DNA of 64,000 nt from Ashinkailepas kermadecensis (lineage: Eukaryota; Arthropoda; Thecostraca; Neolepadidae): the NCBI GenBank assembly GCA_034440615.1, contig JAOTOM010004744.1, forward strand, positions 62,001 to 126,000. The letters run 5' to 3'. The notes under the pieces are model-generated. The model was not told the DNA's origin, did not search any database, and saw only the letters and a list, made by a program, of their open reading frames with translations. Position numbers and translations under genes: made by a program. This document shows, one piece after another, positions 11,406-21,608 of this stretch (the stretch's first letter is position 1; each line of letters starts with the position of its first letter).

Positions 11406-11444
11406 CGTCTTTTGTCCTTGCGTCGAGTGCAAGGACAAAAGACG
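11406..11444. other. Perfect 15-bp stem hairpin
   Basis: CGTCTTTTGTCCTTG (11,406-11,420) and CAAGGACAAAAGACG (11,430-11,444) are exact reverse complements around a 9-base loop, CGTCGAGTG. The loop motif CGTCGAGTGC recurs just downstream. No T-run follows. Function unknown. Confidence 0.7.
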
Positions 11445-12289
11445 AGTGCGTCGAGTGCATCCTGTGTAGGTTCGACGATGGGTCGCACGTGCTTGAAATT
11501 TTCACACGCGACAGACAATCGATGTGTGATGAGCTGTGCCGAGTTTCAAATTGTTTGTCTTAACGCAGCGAAGCAAGGGCCGAAGGCGCTTGCAGTCTTT
11601 CGCTCAGCGAAGCATACGGGACTTCGCTTGATGTATGAATGAATGATGAGAAAAGAACCAATGTTACACTAAAATAGGCATAGCTGTCGAACCATTAGAC
11701 CGATTCACATGAATCCAACATCAAATGAATCGCAACGAATACGTTTTTCGAACCAAAATTTATCTTGCCGCAGCGGAGCAAGGGCCGAAAGCGCTTGTTA
11801 TGTGTATTCCTACTAAATCATAATATTTGTGTGCTGCTGTAACGACAAAAGGTATTGTGTATTGTTATCACATCCTTCACAACTGCATCATTGCGTTCGG
11901 CGTCATAAGCGGACATAATACCGGTGGCGCCGCTCTGGTGGTCGGTTTGTGAAGGAACACCACCAGAGTGGGCTTGCTTTTACTAATGCTATATTATGGT
12001 TTCTAGACGAGGTGCAAGTAATTTCCAATGGTCCAATTTTAACAACATTGAAACAAGCTCTCTTATGATGTGTAGTTCGTTTTATTATCAAATCATTTCA
12101 CCCTGTCACTTTGCCCTTAAAGTGAAATGGGAGCAATTGGCCACTCAACATCTTGTGATAAACACGTGTCATACATCTTCTGTGTGACGTCCTGACAATT
12201 TCCAATGTTCTTAACTAAACGAAAATCGAACGTGCTACATTTTTATATCATCTTGAATAACTTCCATGAAGGTTTAACCCTGTCACTTT

Positions 12290-12655
12290 TGCACTGAATT
12301 CCAGAATTTGTGTCCCAAATTATCACATTGTATCACTTTATATTGTATATCAGATGTTCTACATTACCGAATTAATTTCCAATGGTCTTAAATAAACAGG
12401 CATAACATCCGCTGTCTTATGATGCCATACTAGACTACTTTTATAGATATCTACCCTGCGTATTTTTGCACTCAATTCCAGGATTTGTGTCTCAAATTAT
12501 CACATTGTATTACTTTTTTTTTAATTGTATAGCAGATGTTCTACATTAGCGAATTAATTTCCAATGATCTCAAATAAACCGGCATAAAATCAGCTGCCCT
12601 CTGATGCCATACTTGACTACTTTTATAGATGTCTAACCCTGTCACTTTCTACCTT
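12290..12655. repeat. Diverged tandem duplication, about 178 bp
   Basis: Two copies start with CAGAATTTGTGTC (about 12,302) and CAGGATTTGTGTC (about 12,480). They share ATTATCACATTGTAT, CAGATGTTCTACATTA and ACTACTTTTATAGAT. No coding content. Confidence 0.75.
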
Positions 12656-13743
12656 TAGACATGAAGCTTTGTGACATTATTGACGTTCTGGCATGGCTCG
12701 ATGCATGTCAAGCGCCGACGGTTGCTGCCTAGAGGATCCGTAGGGCCGCCGAGCGGTGGCACGATAGAAAGTAAAGTTCCGCCCTTCAACAATACTAAGC
12801 AACATCGGCTCTGACACGCCAAAATGGTGTAGGAGAAATTCACGGTTGTAGATGCATTCTTTCCCTTCAACGCCCATAAGCGTAATGTTCTTAAACAATT
12901 TCGCCAAAATCTGTCGGCCTCAACTCTAATGGTGGCGGAACTCATGCCAGGCACATAGTCTATCGTTTCAAATATGAAGATCTGCCTGTAACTTTGGCGT
13001 TGGGGCCCATTAACATTCAGGGAATAGGAATCCCGCGCCCCGCCATGTTAGAATGGCGGGCGGTTGGTGACGGGCCGGAGGCGGCCGGCGGCCGGCCGCC
13101 TATGGTAGAAAATAGTTCAAAAAGGAAATACGGAAAGTAACAATATGCGCAATAGGTCACTGCAAGTCGCTATAAAATTGACTTCTGAAGGCAAGCTAAC
13201 TTTCATAAATGCACTTCGCATCATATTTTATGGAGACAGAGTCTCACAAATCGTAACTATATTCTTCGCGCACACACTAGTGAGCATCCGGGATCGCTTG
13301 TCGGGGGCGCATGTTTCAGAGTTCTTGAATGGCACCTGTTTTCTTTCTTTACTGGAGATCCCCTCGATGTCCGCAGTAACATTGCGTCTGACGCCTAACG
13401 GTTATTTGTGGCCAATGGGGTCTGAAAGCTACGATTTGGCCACCAGGGCGGCGCTGTACGCAATGGTCACCCGACGAGGAGGCGTCGGCCATCTTTGCTG
13501 TGCATTTTGCGTGGGGTTGCCGGGAGTCGGTGTTGGCATGTGGCTTTTATTAGGGTTGCAAGTCATTTAGGCCAAGGATTTCGGAAATATTGTGTTGAAG
13601 AAAGGTTGTTCATGGGTTACAGTGTGCCAGGAACTCGCCAATTATCGGACTCTGGCCACTAGCTTGGGTAGAACATACGCGTCTGAGCTGGCAAGTGCTT
13701 TGCTATTGACTGCACGTTACGGTGGTAGCTACTAGGCGCAATT

Positions 13744-13859
13744 ATGGACTTGAATAGTGATAGGGATTTTTATGGGAGTTTCACAACACCTCAACTTTCA
13801 AGCTTATTAAGGGAAAGGCATGCATCCACAAAGGGCAGGAAGGAAGAGCTGGTCCAGAG
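13744..13859 (+). CDS. Possible first exon with SAP-like DNA-binding motif
   Basis: An ATG at 13,744 opens 38 codons and 2 bases ending at a good donor, AG|GTAAGA (13,860). The peptide reads MDLNSDRDFYGSFTTPQLSS, then LLRERHASTKGRKEELVQ. A helix, a turn with small residues and a basic helix ending KxELV is the pattern of the SAP motif, a 35-residue DNA-binding helix-turn-helix. Some invertebrate transposon-borne proteins begin with such a SAP exon, but I cannot find later exons. What follows is a hAT MITE and then the foldback element, which may have separated this exon from the rest. Moderate-to-low confidence. Confidence 0.4.
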
Positions 13860-13917
13860 GTAAGAGATCTCTACCCACCTACTGTTAAAAATGTTACAGT
13901 TACAGGTCCCCCTAGTG

Positions 13918-14130
13918 CAGTGGTTCCCAACCGGGGAGAAATTTCCCCCTGGGTGGAAATTTCGGTATTTCAGGGGGACATTTTGATGGGATCCATTACG
14001 CATTTGTCTCATTGACGTAAGTGATGTCTTGAGTGACATACAAATATAACTTCAGTTTTTTTAGGGGGGGAAACGGCAGGTTTGGCCAGAGGCGAAAGGG
14101 GAAATGGACCAAAAAGGTTGGGAACCACCG
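13918..14130. mobile_element. hAT-type MITE, 213 bp
   Basis: Starts CAGTGGTTCCCAACC and ends GGTTGGGAACCACCG, giving 15-bp terminal inverted repeats with one mismatch. It is flanked by an 8-base duplication with one difference: CCCTAGTG (13,910-13,917) and CTCTAGTG (14,131-14,138). This terminus and an 8-bp target duplication are typical of non-autonomous hAT elements. No internal gene. Confidence 0.85.
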
Positions 14131-14138
14131 CTCTAGTG

Positions 14139-14670
14139 GATGTGCAGGTTCCCTGAAAAGTTCCGGTATTCATTTAGCAGGCATCACACATTGGGTGGGG
14201 CTGAAACCTAACCCGGCCTGACCAAACCTGACCTAAAGCCTACCCTAAACCCTTAATCTGTACGATAATTTTCCCAAGATGGGGCACAATTTCGCAAGTG
14301 TCAGACCCCCCCACCCAAGATTGGCACATGGAATTCCTGTGGGTCACACCAGACATTGCTCCTCCCCAAGACCGGAACATGGAATACTAGCAGGCCTCAT
14401 CAAACATCACTTTCCACCCTGCCTACTCCAGGAAGGACATTCTTGGCTGGTATCCTGGCACAGCATGGGCCCCCTCTCTATGAGGTCACCCCCCCCTTGA
14501 CAGCTTTCTGGATCCACTCCTGTGTACAGGACCCACAAGAGATGTGGGCCCCTGGGAGTCAGTGCCCCAAGCAGTGCAGGCTCCCTGAGAGGTGGGTGTG
14601 GGCCCCTAATGGGGCCCATATGAACAACTACCTTGGTAAGGTACCTAGCTCTAGGTAACCAGATACCCAC
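14139..14670. other. Spacer between MITE and foldback element, no gene seen
   Basis: Contains several CCTGACC/CCTAACC phrases and short open frames on both strands without domains. Confidence 0.4.
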
Positions 14671-14694
14671 TGCCCAACCACGTCCATGATTTCA

Positions 14695-16110
14695 GCAACG
14701 CATACGCATTCGCTTTCAAATACGCATTCGGCGACCCCTCCGATTTCCTTCAAATTTACACCACAGGTTCTCTATGACATCTAGACCTCAGATTTGAAAT
14801 ATTTCCGCGGCACACTCAGCCGTTTAGTCGCTAGAGATAAAAATGTTGTTTTTTGGTCCAACCGGCGACCCCTGCGATTTCGTTGAAATTCACACCAGAC
14901 ATCCTCCACGGGGCCCTCATCACACGCCTAAAATATCTAAGCGGCACACTCACTGGTTTGGCCGCTAGAGGTGAAAAAGTAGCATCTGCTGAAATCGGCG
15001 ACCCCTGCGATTTCGCTGAAATTCGTACCAAACATCGGCTATGGGGCCGTCATCATACACCTAAAATATCTAAGCGGCACGCTCACTGGTTCGGCCGCTA
15101 GAGGTGAAAATGTTATCACATACGCATTCGGCGACCCCTGCGATTTTGTTGAAAATCACACCAGACATCCTCCACGGGGCCCTAATCACACGCCTAAAAT
15201 ATATAAGCGGCACACTCACTGGTTTGACCGCTAGAGGTGGAAATGTGGCATTCGCTGAAATCGGCGACCCCTGCTATTTCGCTGAAATTCGTACCAAACA
15301 TTGGCTATGGGGCCGTCATCACACACCTAAAATATCTAAGCGGCACACCCAACGGTTTAGCCGCTAGAGGTGAAAACGTACAAATATTCGCACTTCGTGC
15401 GCACGACCAAGGGTCCCCCAGTGGATTGTGTAGGTCGCGAATGCGTATTTGTTTGTACAGGTAGAAAGACTTGCGCGATTTTGCTAAAACTTTTATCACA
15501 CATTCCCGGAGTGAATACAAACTTTCGGCTACCAGTGCAACGCATTCGTATCCAGTCGCTCGGCTGTATTAGAGGTGACAAGAAATTTCGCTGAAACCGG
15601 CGACCCCTGCAATTTCGCTCTAACTCACCAGACATCCGCTATAAGACCCTCATCACACACCTAAAATATCTAAGCGGCACACTCATTGGTTTGGCCGCTA
15701 GAGGTGAATAAGTGGCATTCGCTGAAATCGGCGACCCCTGCGATTTCGCTGAAATTCGTACCAATCATCGGCTATGGGGCAGTCACCACACACCTAAAAT
15801 ATCTAAGCGGCACACTCACTGGTTCGGCCGCTAGAGGTAAAAATGTTTTCACATACGCATTCGGCGACCCCAGCGATTTTGTTGAAAATCACACCAGACA
15901 TCCTCCACGGGGCCCTCATCACACGCCTAAAATATCTAAGCGGCACACTCACTGGTTTGGCCGCTAGAGGTGAAAAAGTGATATTCGCTGAAATCGGCGA
16001 CCCCTGCGATTTCGCTGAAATTCGTACCAAACATTGGCTATGGGGCCGTCATCAGACACCTAAAATATCTAAGCGGCACACTAAACGGTTTACCCGCTAG
16101 AGGTGAAAAC
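14695..16110 (+). repeat. 133-bp tandem repeats in left terminal arm
   Basis: GGCGACCCCTGCGATTTC recurs at about 14,731, 14,865, 14,998, 15,131 and 15,264 (133-134 base period) and again from 15,600. Each unit includes CTAAAATATCTAAGCGGCAC and GCCGCTAGAGGTGAAAA. Two longer units (15,370-15,600, 16,105-16,270) carry an alternative segment with GTGCGCACGACCAAGGGTC. The 70-90-codon open frames here are the repeat itself. Confidence 0.9.
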
Positions 16111-16269
16111 GTACAATCGCACTTCGTGCGCACGACCAAGGGTCCCCCCCCCTGTGGATTGTGTAGGTCGCGAATGCGTATTTGTTTGTACAGGTAGAAA
16201 GACTTGGACGATTTTGCTGAAACTTTTATCACACATTCCCCGGGTGAATACCAACTTTCGGCTACGAGT

Positions 16270-17030
16270 GTGTCGCCTACGCAGCCATTGCCAATAGGTG
16301 GCTAAATGTCGTCTCCTGTGTTGGCGAACTTTTTGCAATCTGCAAACAAAGCTTTGCTATGCAGTGTTTATTATGAAGAACCGTGAGCGCGTCCATTGCC
16401 GAAGTCTGTGGAAATGGCGTGTAAACTGAAGAGAACTCAGCTCGCCGTCCTGGAACTATGTGAAAATGGGGTAAGAAGTCATGTTGCCTTGTAATTATAT
16501 GTGCTGCATGCTTGTATGGGGAGATGACTGCCGGGTGGAATGAGAAAATATCCCGCATAGGAAGTACTCAGGTTGCAGAAAATACGGAATTTTCCTTAAA
16601 CTACGTGTGCGTGCAACACAATTTCGTTACCATGCAAAAACAATAATTTCTTTCAGTGATATGGCTGAGCAAACCTGAAAAGCATCAGGGGGTTCACTCT
16701 TACTGGAAAAGGCATTTTATTATCAGTATTCAGGGGGAATTTTCGAGCTGAGTTCAACACAAGGAACGCACGAGACAGGGAAACAATTCTGAGTGTTGTT
16801 TGGCTGCTGACATAATGTTTTGCAGGGTATGAGATCATGCATAGGGTGACATCATACAGCACTTGGGCAGCATGTTCCAGCACCAAACACTCGAGCAGAA
16901 TATTCTGCAACAGCTGACAGTGCTCATTGCAACTGCCAAAAAATTGGGTGTATCACAAAGAAGGTAATTTATATTAACAAAAGGGCACACACATCTAAAA
17001 AATGCAAGGGCAAACCAATAACACAAAGTG
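16270..17030 (-). other. Arm segment with open frames preserved in both arms
   Basis: Minus-strand frames at 16,277-16,558 (ending ...TFSHLLAMAA) and 16,653-16,910 (LQNILLECLVLEHAAQVLYD...) have counterparts in the right arm at 26,666-26,896 and 26,266-26,490, with only scattered substitutions. In the right arm an acceptor-like TTTTTTGGCAG precedes the second frame. They could be captured exon fragments of a host gene, as seen in Pack-MULE-like elements. I recognise no family, and the frames may be open by chance. Confidence 0.3.
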
Positions 17031-17854
17031 CATAAGTAATTGGAAGAAACTAATATAATTAAAGTGGCCCGACTACATTAAAATTATTGCCAACTACTTG
17101 GAATAGACTGCCAAGTGGCATCTGACAAATTTAAAACCGTAAAATTATTATTTTTTGCGAACCCCATCAGTAGCGCTCAATTTTAGTTTTTCCAGCCAAT
17201 CACAATCGAGTATTTGTTCAATTCTGGTAGAATGGCCCCTAGATGAGCTAGAGCCGCGAAACAAACACGAGCATATTGCTCGTTATGGGAGAAATCGAAT
17301 GGTATCCGGTTTTACGGGTTTTGCACAACCAGTAACCCCCAGGTCAGGTCATTGACCTGTAATTGCCGAAAATCGCGAATTTTGTTTGGAGGGCCACATA
17401 ACAAAAAGTTTTACATTTACAGGCACCAGGGAAGATGTATGTTTTTAAGCCTTGCGAATCTAATGGTACCCTTCATCGTTACTCCCGGTCAATTACACAG
17501 GCCAGGTCAGGTCAAAACTTGTGACCAACTGTAATGTCATAGAATCAAGAGCCTTCTGGCGGTCATGAAATGAACCTGAATTAGTCGGAATGGTACCAAA
17601 TGGATGACCAATTCGATACCAGCGCCCAAAACTGCCCAAGAGACGAGCCGAGGTCAAGAGAGTCATCCAAGGTCAGTGGCCTCAATTGACATCAAAAGGG
17701 TAACCAACCTGAACCCATAGTTGTTCCGTTAACGCCCAGCTAGGTATTACGATCATTTAGGTTTAGGTGTTTAGTGGGCTAAGGTAGCGCAGATGCTAAT
17801 AAGCGCCCACGTCGCGTTATAACTGATATTGGAATCGTTGTGCTCGGATTCGGA

Positions 17855-18277
17855 TTATGTTCGACCGGCGGAAAGCGCGAGGAAACGGTCCAGTCTTTCT
17901 TTGAATTGATTGGTTGTTGCGGAGACTAGATCTTCCGGGAGAGTGTTCCAGACGTTGACGACCCGCTGAGAGAAGACTTGATCCCTTGCCTCGTGTTTCG
18001 ATCTCGTCGTCTTCAGCTTCAAGGGGTGCCCTCGTGATCTTGTTGTCTCGGAGTCCTGGAGCTCGAAAAGGAGATCTTTGTCCATGTCTAGCTTCCCAGT
18101 GATGATCTTGCAAGTCTCGATTAGGTCTCTTCGTCGAAGCCGTTCTCTTACAGATGTCATCCTCAGCACCCGCAGTCTTTCATCGTAGCTTAACACGCAC
18201 ACGTCCGGGGGGCAGATATCTGCCCCCCTGCGGGTTTTCCTAATTATCCGCCACACTAATCGAGTCAGCAATGCCAA
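17855..18277 (-). pseudogene. LINE reverse-transcriptase C-terminal tail, left-arm copy
   Basis: A 140-codon minus-strand frame reads DERLRVLRMTSVRERLRRRD, LIETCKIITGKLDMD, then SRGHPLKLKTTRSK and FSQRVVNVWNTLPEDLVSAT. This order (RLxxLxLxSLxxRRxRxDLIExYKIxxG, then FFSxRVVxxWNxLPxxVV) is the post-RT tail of CR1/Jockey-type LINE ORF2. The catalytic RT domain (YxDD) is absent, so it is a 5'-truncated copy. It is intact over this stretch in the left arm, while its right-arm mirror carries frame breaks. Confidence 0.8.
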
Positions 18278-18324
18278 ATCTCATATGGCTGCTCATTAGT
18301 CTTTTCCGCATATATTCTGAAATT

Positions 18325-18499
18325 GTTGGTTTTAGGTCGCACTTTTTGCCATCTTGGGCTAACGGCGACCCGGGCCCTTTCGCCTCCCGCAGCGTATAGA
18401 GGAGATCAGGTTAATTTTTTCAGAGCGTCTGCCGGGAATCGAACCCGGATCGGCGGCACAGGAAGCGAGCATGGTAACCACTGCACCACCGCATCCCCT
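18325..18499 (-). mobile_element. tRNA-derived SINE, left-arm copy
   Basis: On the minus strand the head is GGGATGCGGTGGTGCAGTGG (A box), then a B box GGGTTCGATTCCCG, with an A-rich run and a body after it. It is flanked by a 17-base duplication: GCATATATTCTGAAATT at 18,308-18,324 and 18,500-18,516. The same SINE with the same target duplication is in the right arm. Confidence 0.85.
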
Positions 18500-20659
18500 G
18501 CATATATTCTGAAATTTTTGACCCTGGGTCATCTCAAGTCAGGTCACCAGGTCAGGCGAAGTGACCCAACATCCCTCGGAGTTCTAGGTGTTTTCACTTC
18601 CACAATAATTATGTGATTGATTTCAAACTTATAACACGTCATGATCTCATCAGGGACTATAATATATAACGGTTTTTTCACAGCATTGACCAGAGGTCGG
18701 GTCGTTGTCATGGCTTCCCCCATTATAGGCCTATGCTAAAATATACAAATGTTTCCTGGTTACATATTTGCTCTCGGAATGACCTCACACCGGTTATGGT
18801 GTGTAGTTAGAATCTATTCTCAATGTTACCGCTGATATTTTTGCTCAGTGACCTCACCAAGGTCATCTGAGGTCACCTGAGATTACTAACACATTTATGT
18901 GCATTATATCGCACTGCATTGAGCTAGAAGGCCGAAATTACCGTCATTGTGTTGGTGTCGCCAAGACGTGTCGATTGATACATTACATGACCTCCCTAGG
19001 CTACTGCATGACATTGACCTGAGGTCATAGTTTCGGTGTAAAAATTATTCCTGCTTGGGTATGTAGTTGGCCTCGATTGTCCTCTGTAAATCTCATGCAT
19101 GTTGAGGTCGTTTATGAATATGTGATTCAATCATTTACTCTGACCTCTGCAAGGCCATCTTAGGTCATTGTACTTAGGTCCTAGGCCATGTGGTATAAAG
19201 CAAAATGTTATGCAAAATTATAACACCAACGAAATGTTCTCGTTGAGACGCTTTGAATGATATGCAACATGACCTATCTAGGCCAGAAAACAGTCTTGGC
19301 CTCGGGTCAACCGAGGTCAAGGTCAAATATTGAAATGATTATTAAATGTCATTGGAAGCGTCTTTCGTCTCATAAAGCAAAGTCCGCCGCCCATCGCCAA
19401 GATGTCAAAATTTGTACCGGAAAATTAAAGTACATTTTACCCAAGTTCGGCGACCTCTGGTGACCTGACCTTAAATCACACAGCATATTGTCGACAGCAC
19501 ATTTCAAGGGCTGTCGAATGGCATTCACTGTTTGTGTCTATCTGTTACAGGTCCTGAGATGTGTGTCAATATCTGAGGGTCCCACCAGATCTGGCCGAAT
19601 TTGACCTATGATGACCCAGTGACCTAAATATTGACCTGAGCGAAAAATGACTGAAATACTTTCAATGAGTCCTGTTCTTATTTCCCGGTGTCTCTAACTG
19701 TAAAACTTTTTGTTATGTGGCCCTCCCAAAAAAAAGTTTCACAATATTCGCCATTTTCGGGTCATTGACCTGACCTGGAAGGTCACTGGTTGACCGAAAA
19801 CTGTAAAACCGGGTACCATTTGTTTTCTCTTATAACGAGCAATGCTCTCGTTTTTGTTTCGGGGCTCTAGCTCATCTAGGGGCCGATCTACAAATATTGG
19901 CAAAATACTCCATTGTGATTGGCTGGAAAAACAAGAATTGAGCGCTACTGATGGGTTCCAGGAAATATCATAATTTTTTGTTTGATTTGTGCATATTTTG
20001 CTCTAATCAATCGATTGCAGGCGTAAACTCTATGCTCACACGTGTTTGAATTTTATAGCGCACCTCTACTTATAATGGGGAGATCACAGAAATGACCCGA
20101 CCTGAGGTTACTGATACCAAAATTCCGAAATAGCAAAATTGTAGTGCCTAAGGGCCGCATGGCATACTATGAGTTTCAAGTAAATCGATTGCTTATTCTG
20201 TGAGTGACGCTACTTAGAATACTGAGTTAACTTGACGTGACCTGAGATGACCTGGGGTTTTAAAAAATCAGGAAAGTGCGCAAAGGAGTGGGCATGAGGC
20301 GGGCACAAAAATGCTGGCACTCCGTGCAACTGTTGTCCGGTCGTTTCGGAAAACCTTTACTCAGACCTCTCAAAATGTGATTTTGAGGTAAGGTCATTTG
20401 ACATGACCCTGTGACATGACCTTCTAAGGTTCCGACACCAAAAATTTACACAATGTGTGGAAATGATTGGAGAAAAGGTATGCCAACTTTGGCGGCGCTG
20501 CACGCCGCCGTTTTTAGTTATCGCGAAAATCCCGGAGGGGGACAGATTTTGCCCCCCCCCCCCCATTGGGGCGAGTGTTAACCGGCGGAAATTTACAAAT
20601 ATATTGTTTGCCAAAATGGGTCATTAACTTGACCTACAGCATGACACAGTAACCTAAGG

Positions 20660-21560
20660 ACATCAAATTGGATACAGATTTCGAGCAATATGGTGGGTTT
20701 TGTGTTGTAGTTCCAGGTCAATTATTGGCGAAACGGGTTGGGGAGGGTGCACCAACCCCGTCCTCCCCCCCAGGTGCATTCGCGATTGGCGAAACCCAGG
20801 TGCAGGCGCAAGTGAAGCTGAACCATGTCAGTTTTTGAAGTCCTTGTGAAAACGCACTGTCACAGCTTTCCTGCATGACGTACATATTTATAACTGGCAT
20901 ATCCGAAATCGGCGTAAAATTTTACATTTCAGTTAGCCCAGTTGTAAACTTGTGCTAAAGAAATGCACCCAACTCAGTTTCTAGACAACTTTGTCCGATT
21001 TGTTGTCTAGCCTAATACACAAATGGGGCACTGCCCATCCCTAATAGAAGACGGTTTGCAGATTTTGAATCAGCATGAAAAGCGGCAACAGAATCAAGGC
21101 TTACCCTCTCTGAAACTGAAGACACCTGTATTTTGACCTTATCGAACGAACAGGTACAGCAATTGGAAATTCGGCCTATAAAAATGGCAAATGGGGGAGT
21201 ACTTTTCACCTCGATGGGAATGTACGGAGTGCAAATCAGGAGTAGGGTATTTCAGAATTGCCGAAATTTTCGTAATCGCTTACATGACCATAAATTCCCA
21301 TAATATAGCATATTTGCGGCATTTTGGCAAACTTTCACCGAAGTCGATCCATATTTAGGTCTGCCGCAAGCAGCTTCCTTTTCTCCTATCTCTTAACATG
21401 TAAAATCACCCTGTCTTGGTCGGTATTTCTGGTTTGACCGGTTCCAGCGACCCAGGACGGTCGCGTGTATACCAACCGATTCTTCTCGTCCAAACAATCA
21501 CAATGACATCAAAATCATCGCGATATCTCAATTTGATGGGAAGTACGGGTCGAGCAAATA
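20660..21560. other. Inner left arm, no gene
   Basis: Mirror-identical, apart from point changes, to 21,608-22,560. The paired 65-codon frames 21,012-21,209 (minus) and 21,960-22,157 (plus) encode the same peptide, because the two arms are inverted copies. I see no domain and no splice context. A poly-C run (20,558-20,570) is expanded relative to the right arm. Confidence 0.5.
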
Positions 21561-21608
21561 TTGGAATATGACGTCATCACTCCATATCCACTATGTCAAA
21601 CTCCCACG
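21561..21608. other. Central spacer (loop) of the foldback element
   Basis: About 50 unpaired bases separate the mirrored arms. They contain TGACGTCA (21,569-21,576), a perfect CRE-type palindrome. In single-stranded form the arms could fold into a hairpin with this as the loop. Confidence 0.6.

Larger units (their letters stand above)
11365..13743. other. Intergenic stretch after the satellite
   Basis: Begins with GTTT/GTCT simple repeat (11,368-11,405) and a hairpin. At 11,560-11,600 and 11,765-11,800 two related GCAGCG(A/G)AGCAAGGGCCGAA segments occur. No convincing gene. A 76-codon minus frame (12,677-12,907) starting MAKLFKNITLMGVEG has a protein-like composition, but I recognise no domain. 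The 13,145-13,570 plus frame is equally unassigned. GC-rich sequence at 13,450-13,560 may be promoter or 5' region of the exon at 13,744. Confidence 0.4.
17100..20660. other. AGGTCA/TGACCT-rich non-coding arm DNA
   Basis: Apart from the LINE tail and SINE listed separately, this stretch has no gene. It is unusually dense in AGGTCA and TGACCT words in both orientations, for example around 18,840-18,880, 19,600-19,640, 19,760-19,800 and 20,220-20,260. The mirror stretch is 22,540-25,860. Confidence 0.6.

Noticed and set aside
18410..18499. A tRNA gene suggested by A- and B-box sequences (also at 24,690, 46,400 and 57,370)
   Set aside because: Acceptor stems are incomplete, bodies and tails follow, and target duplications flank at least two of them, so these are SINEs.
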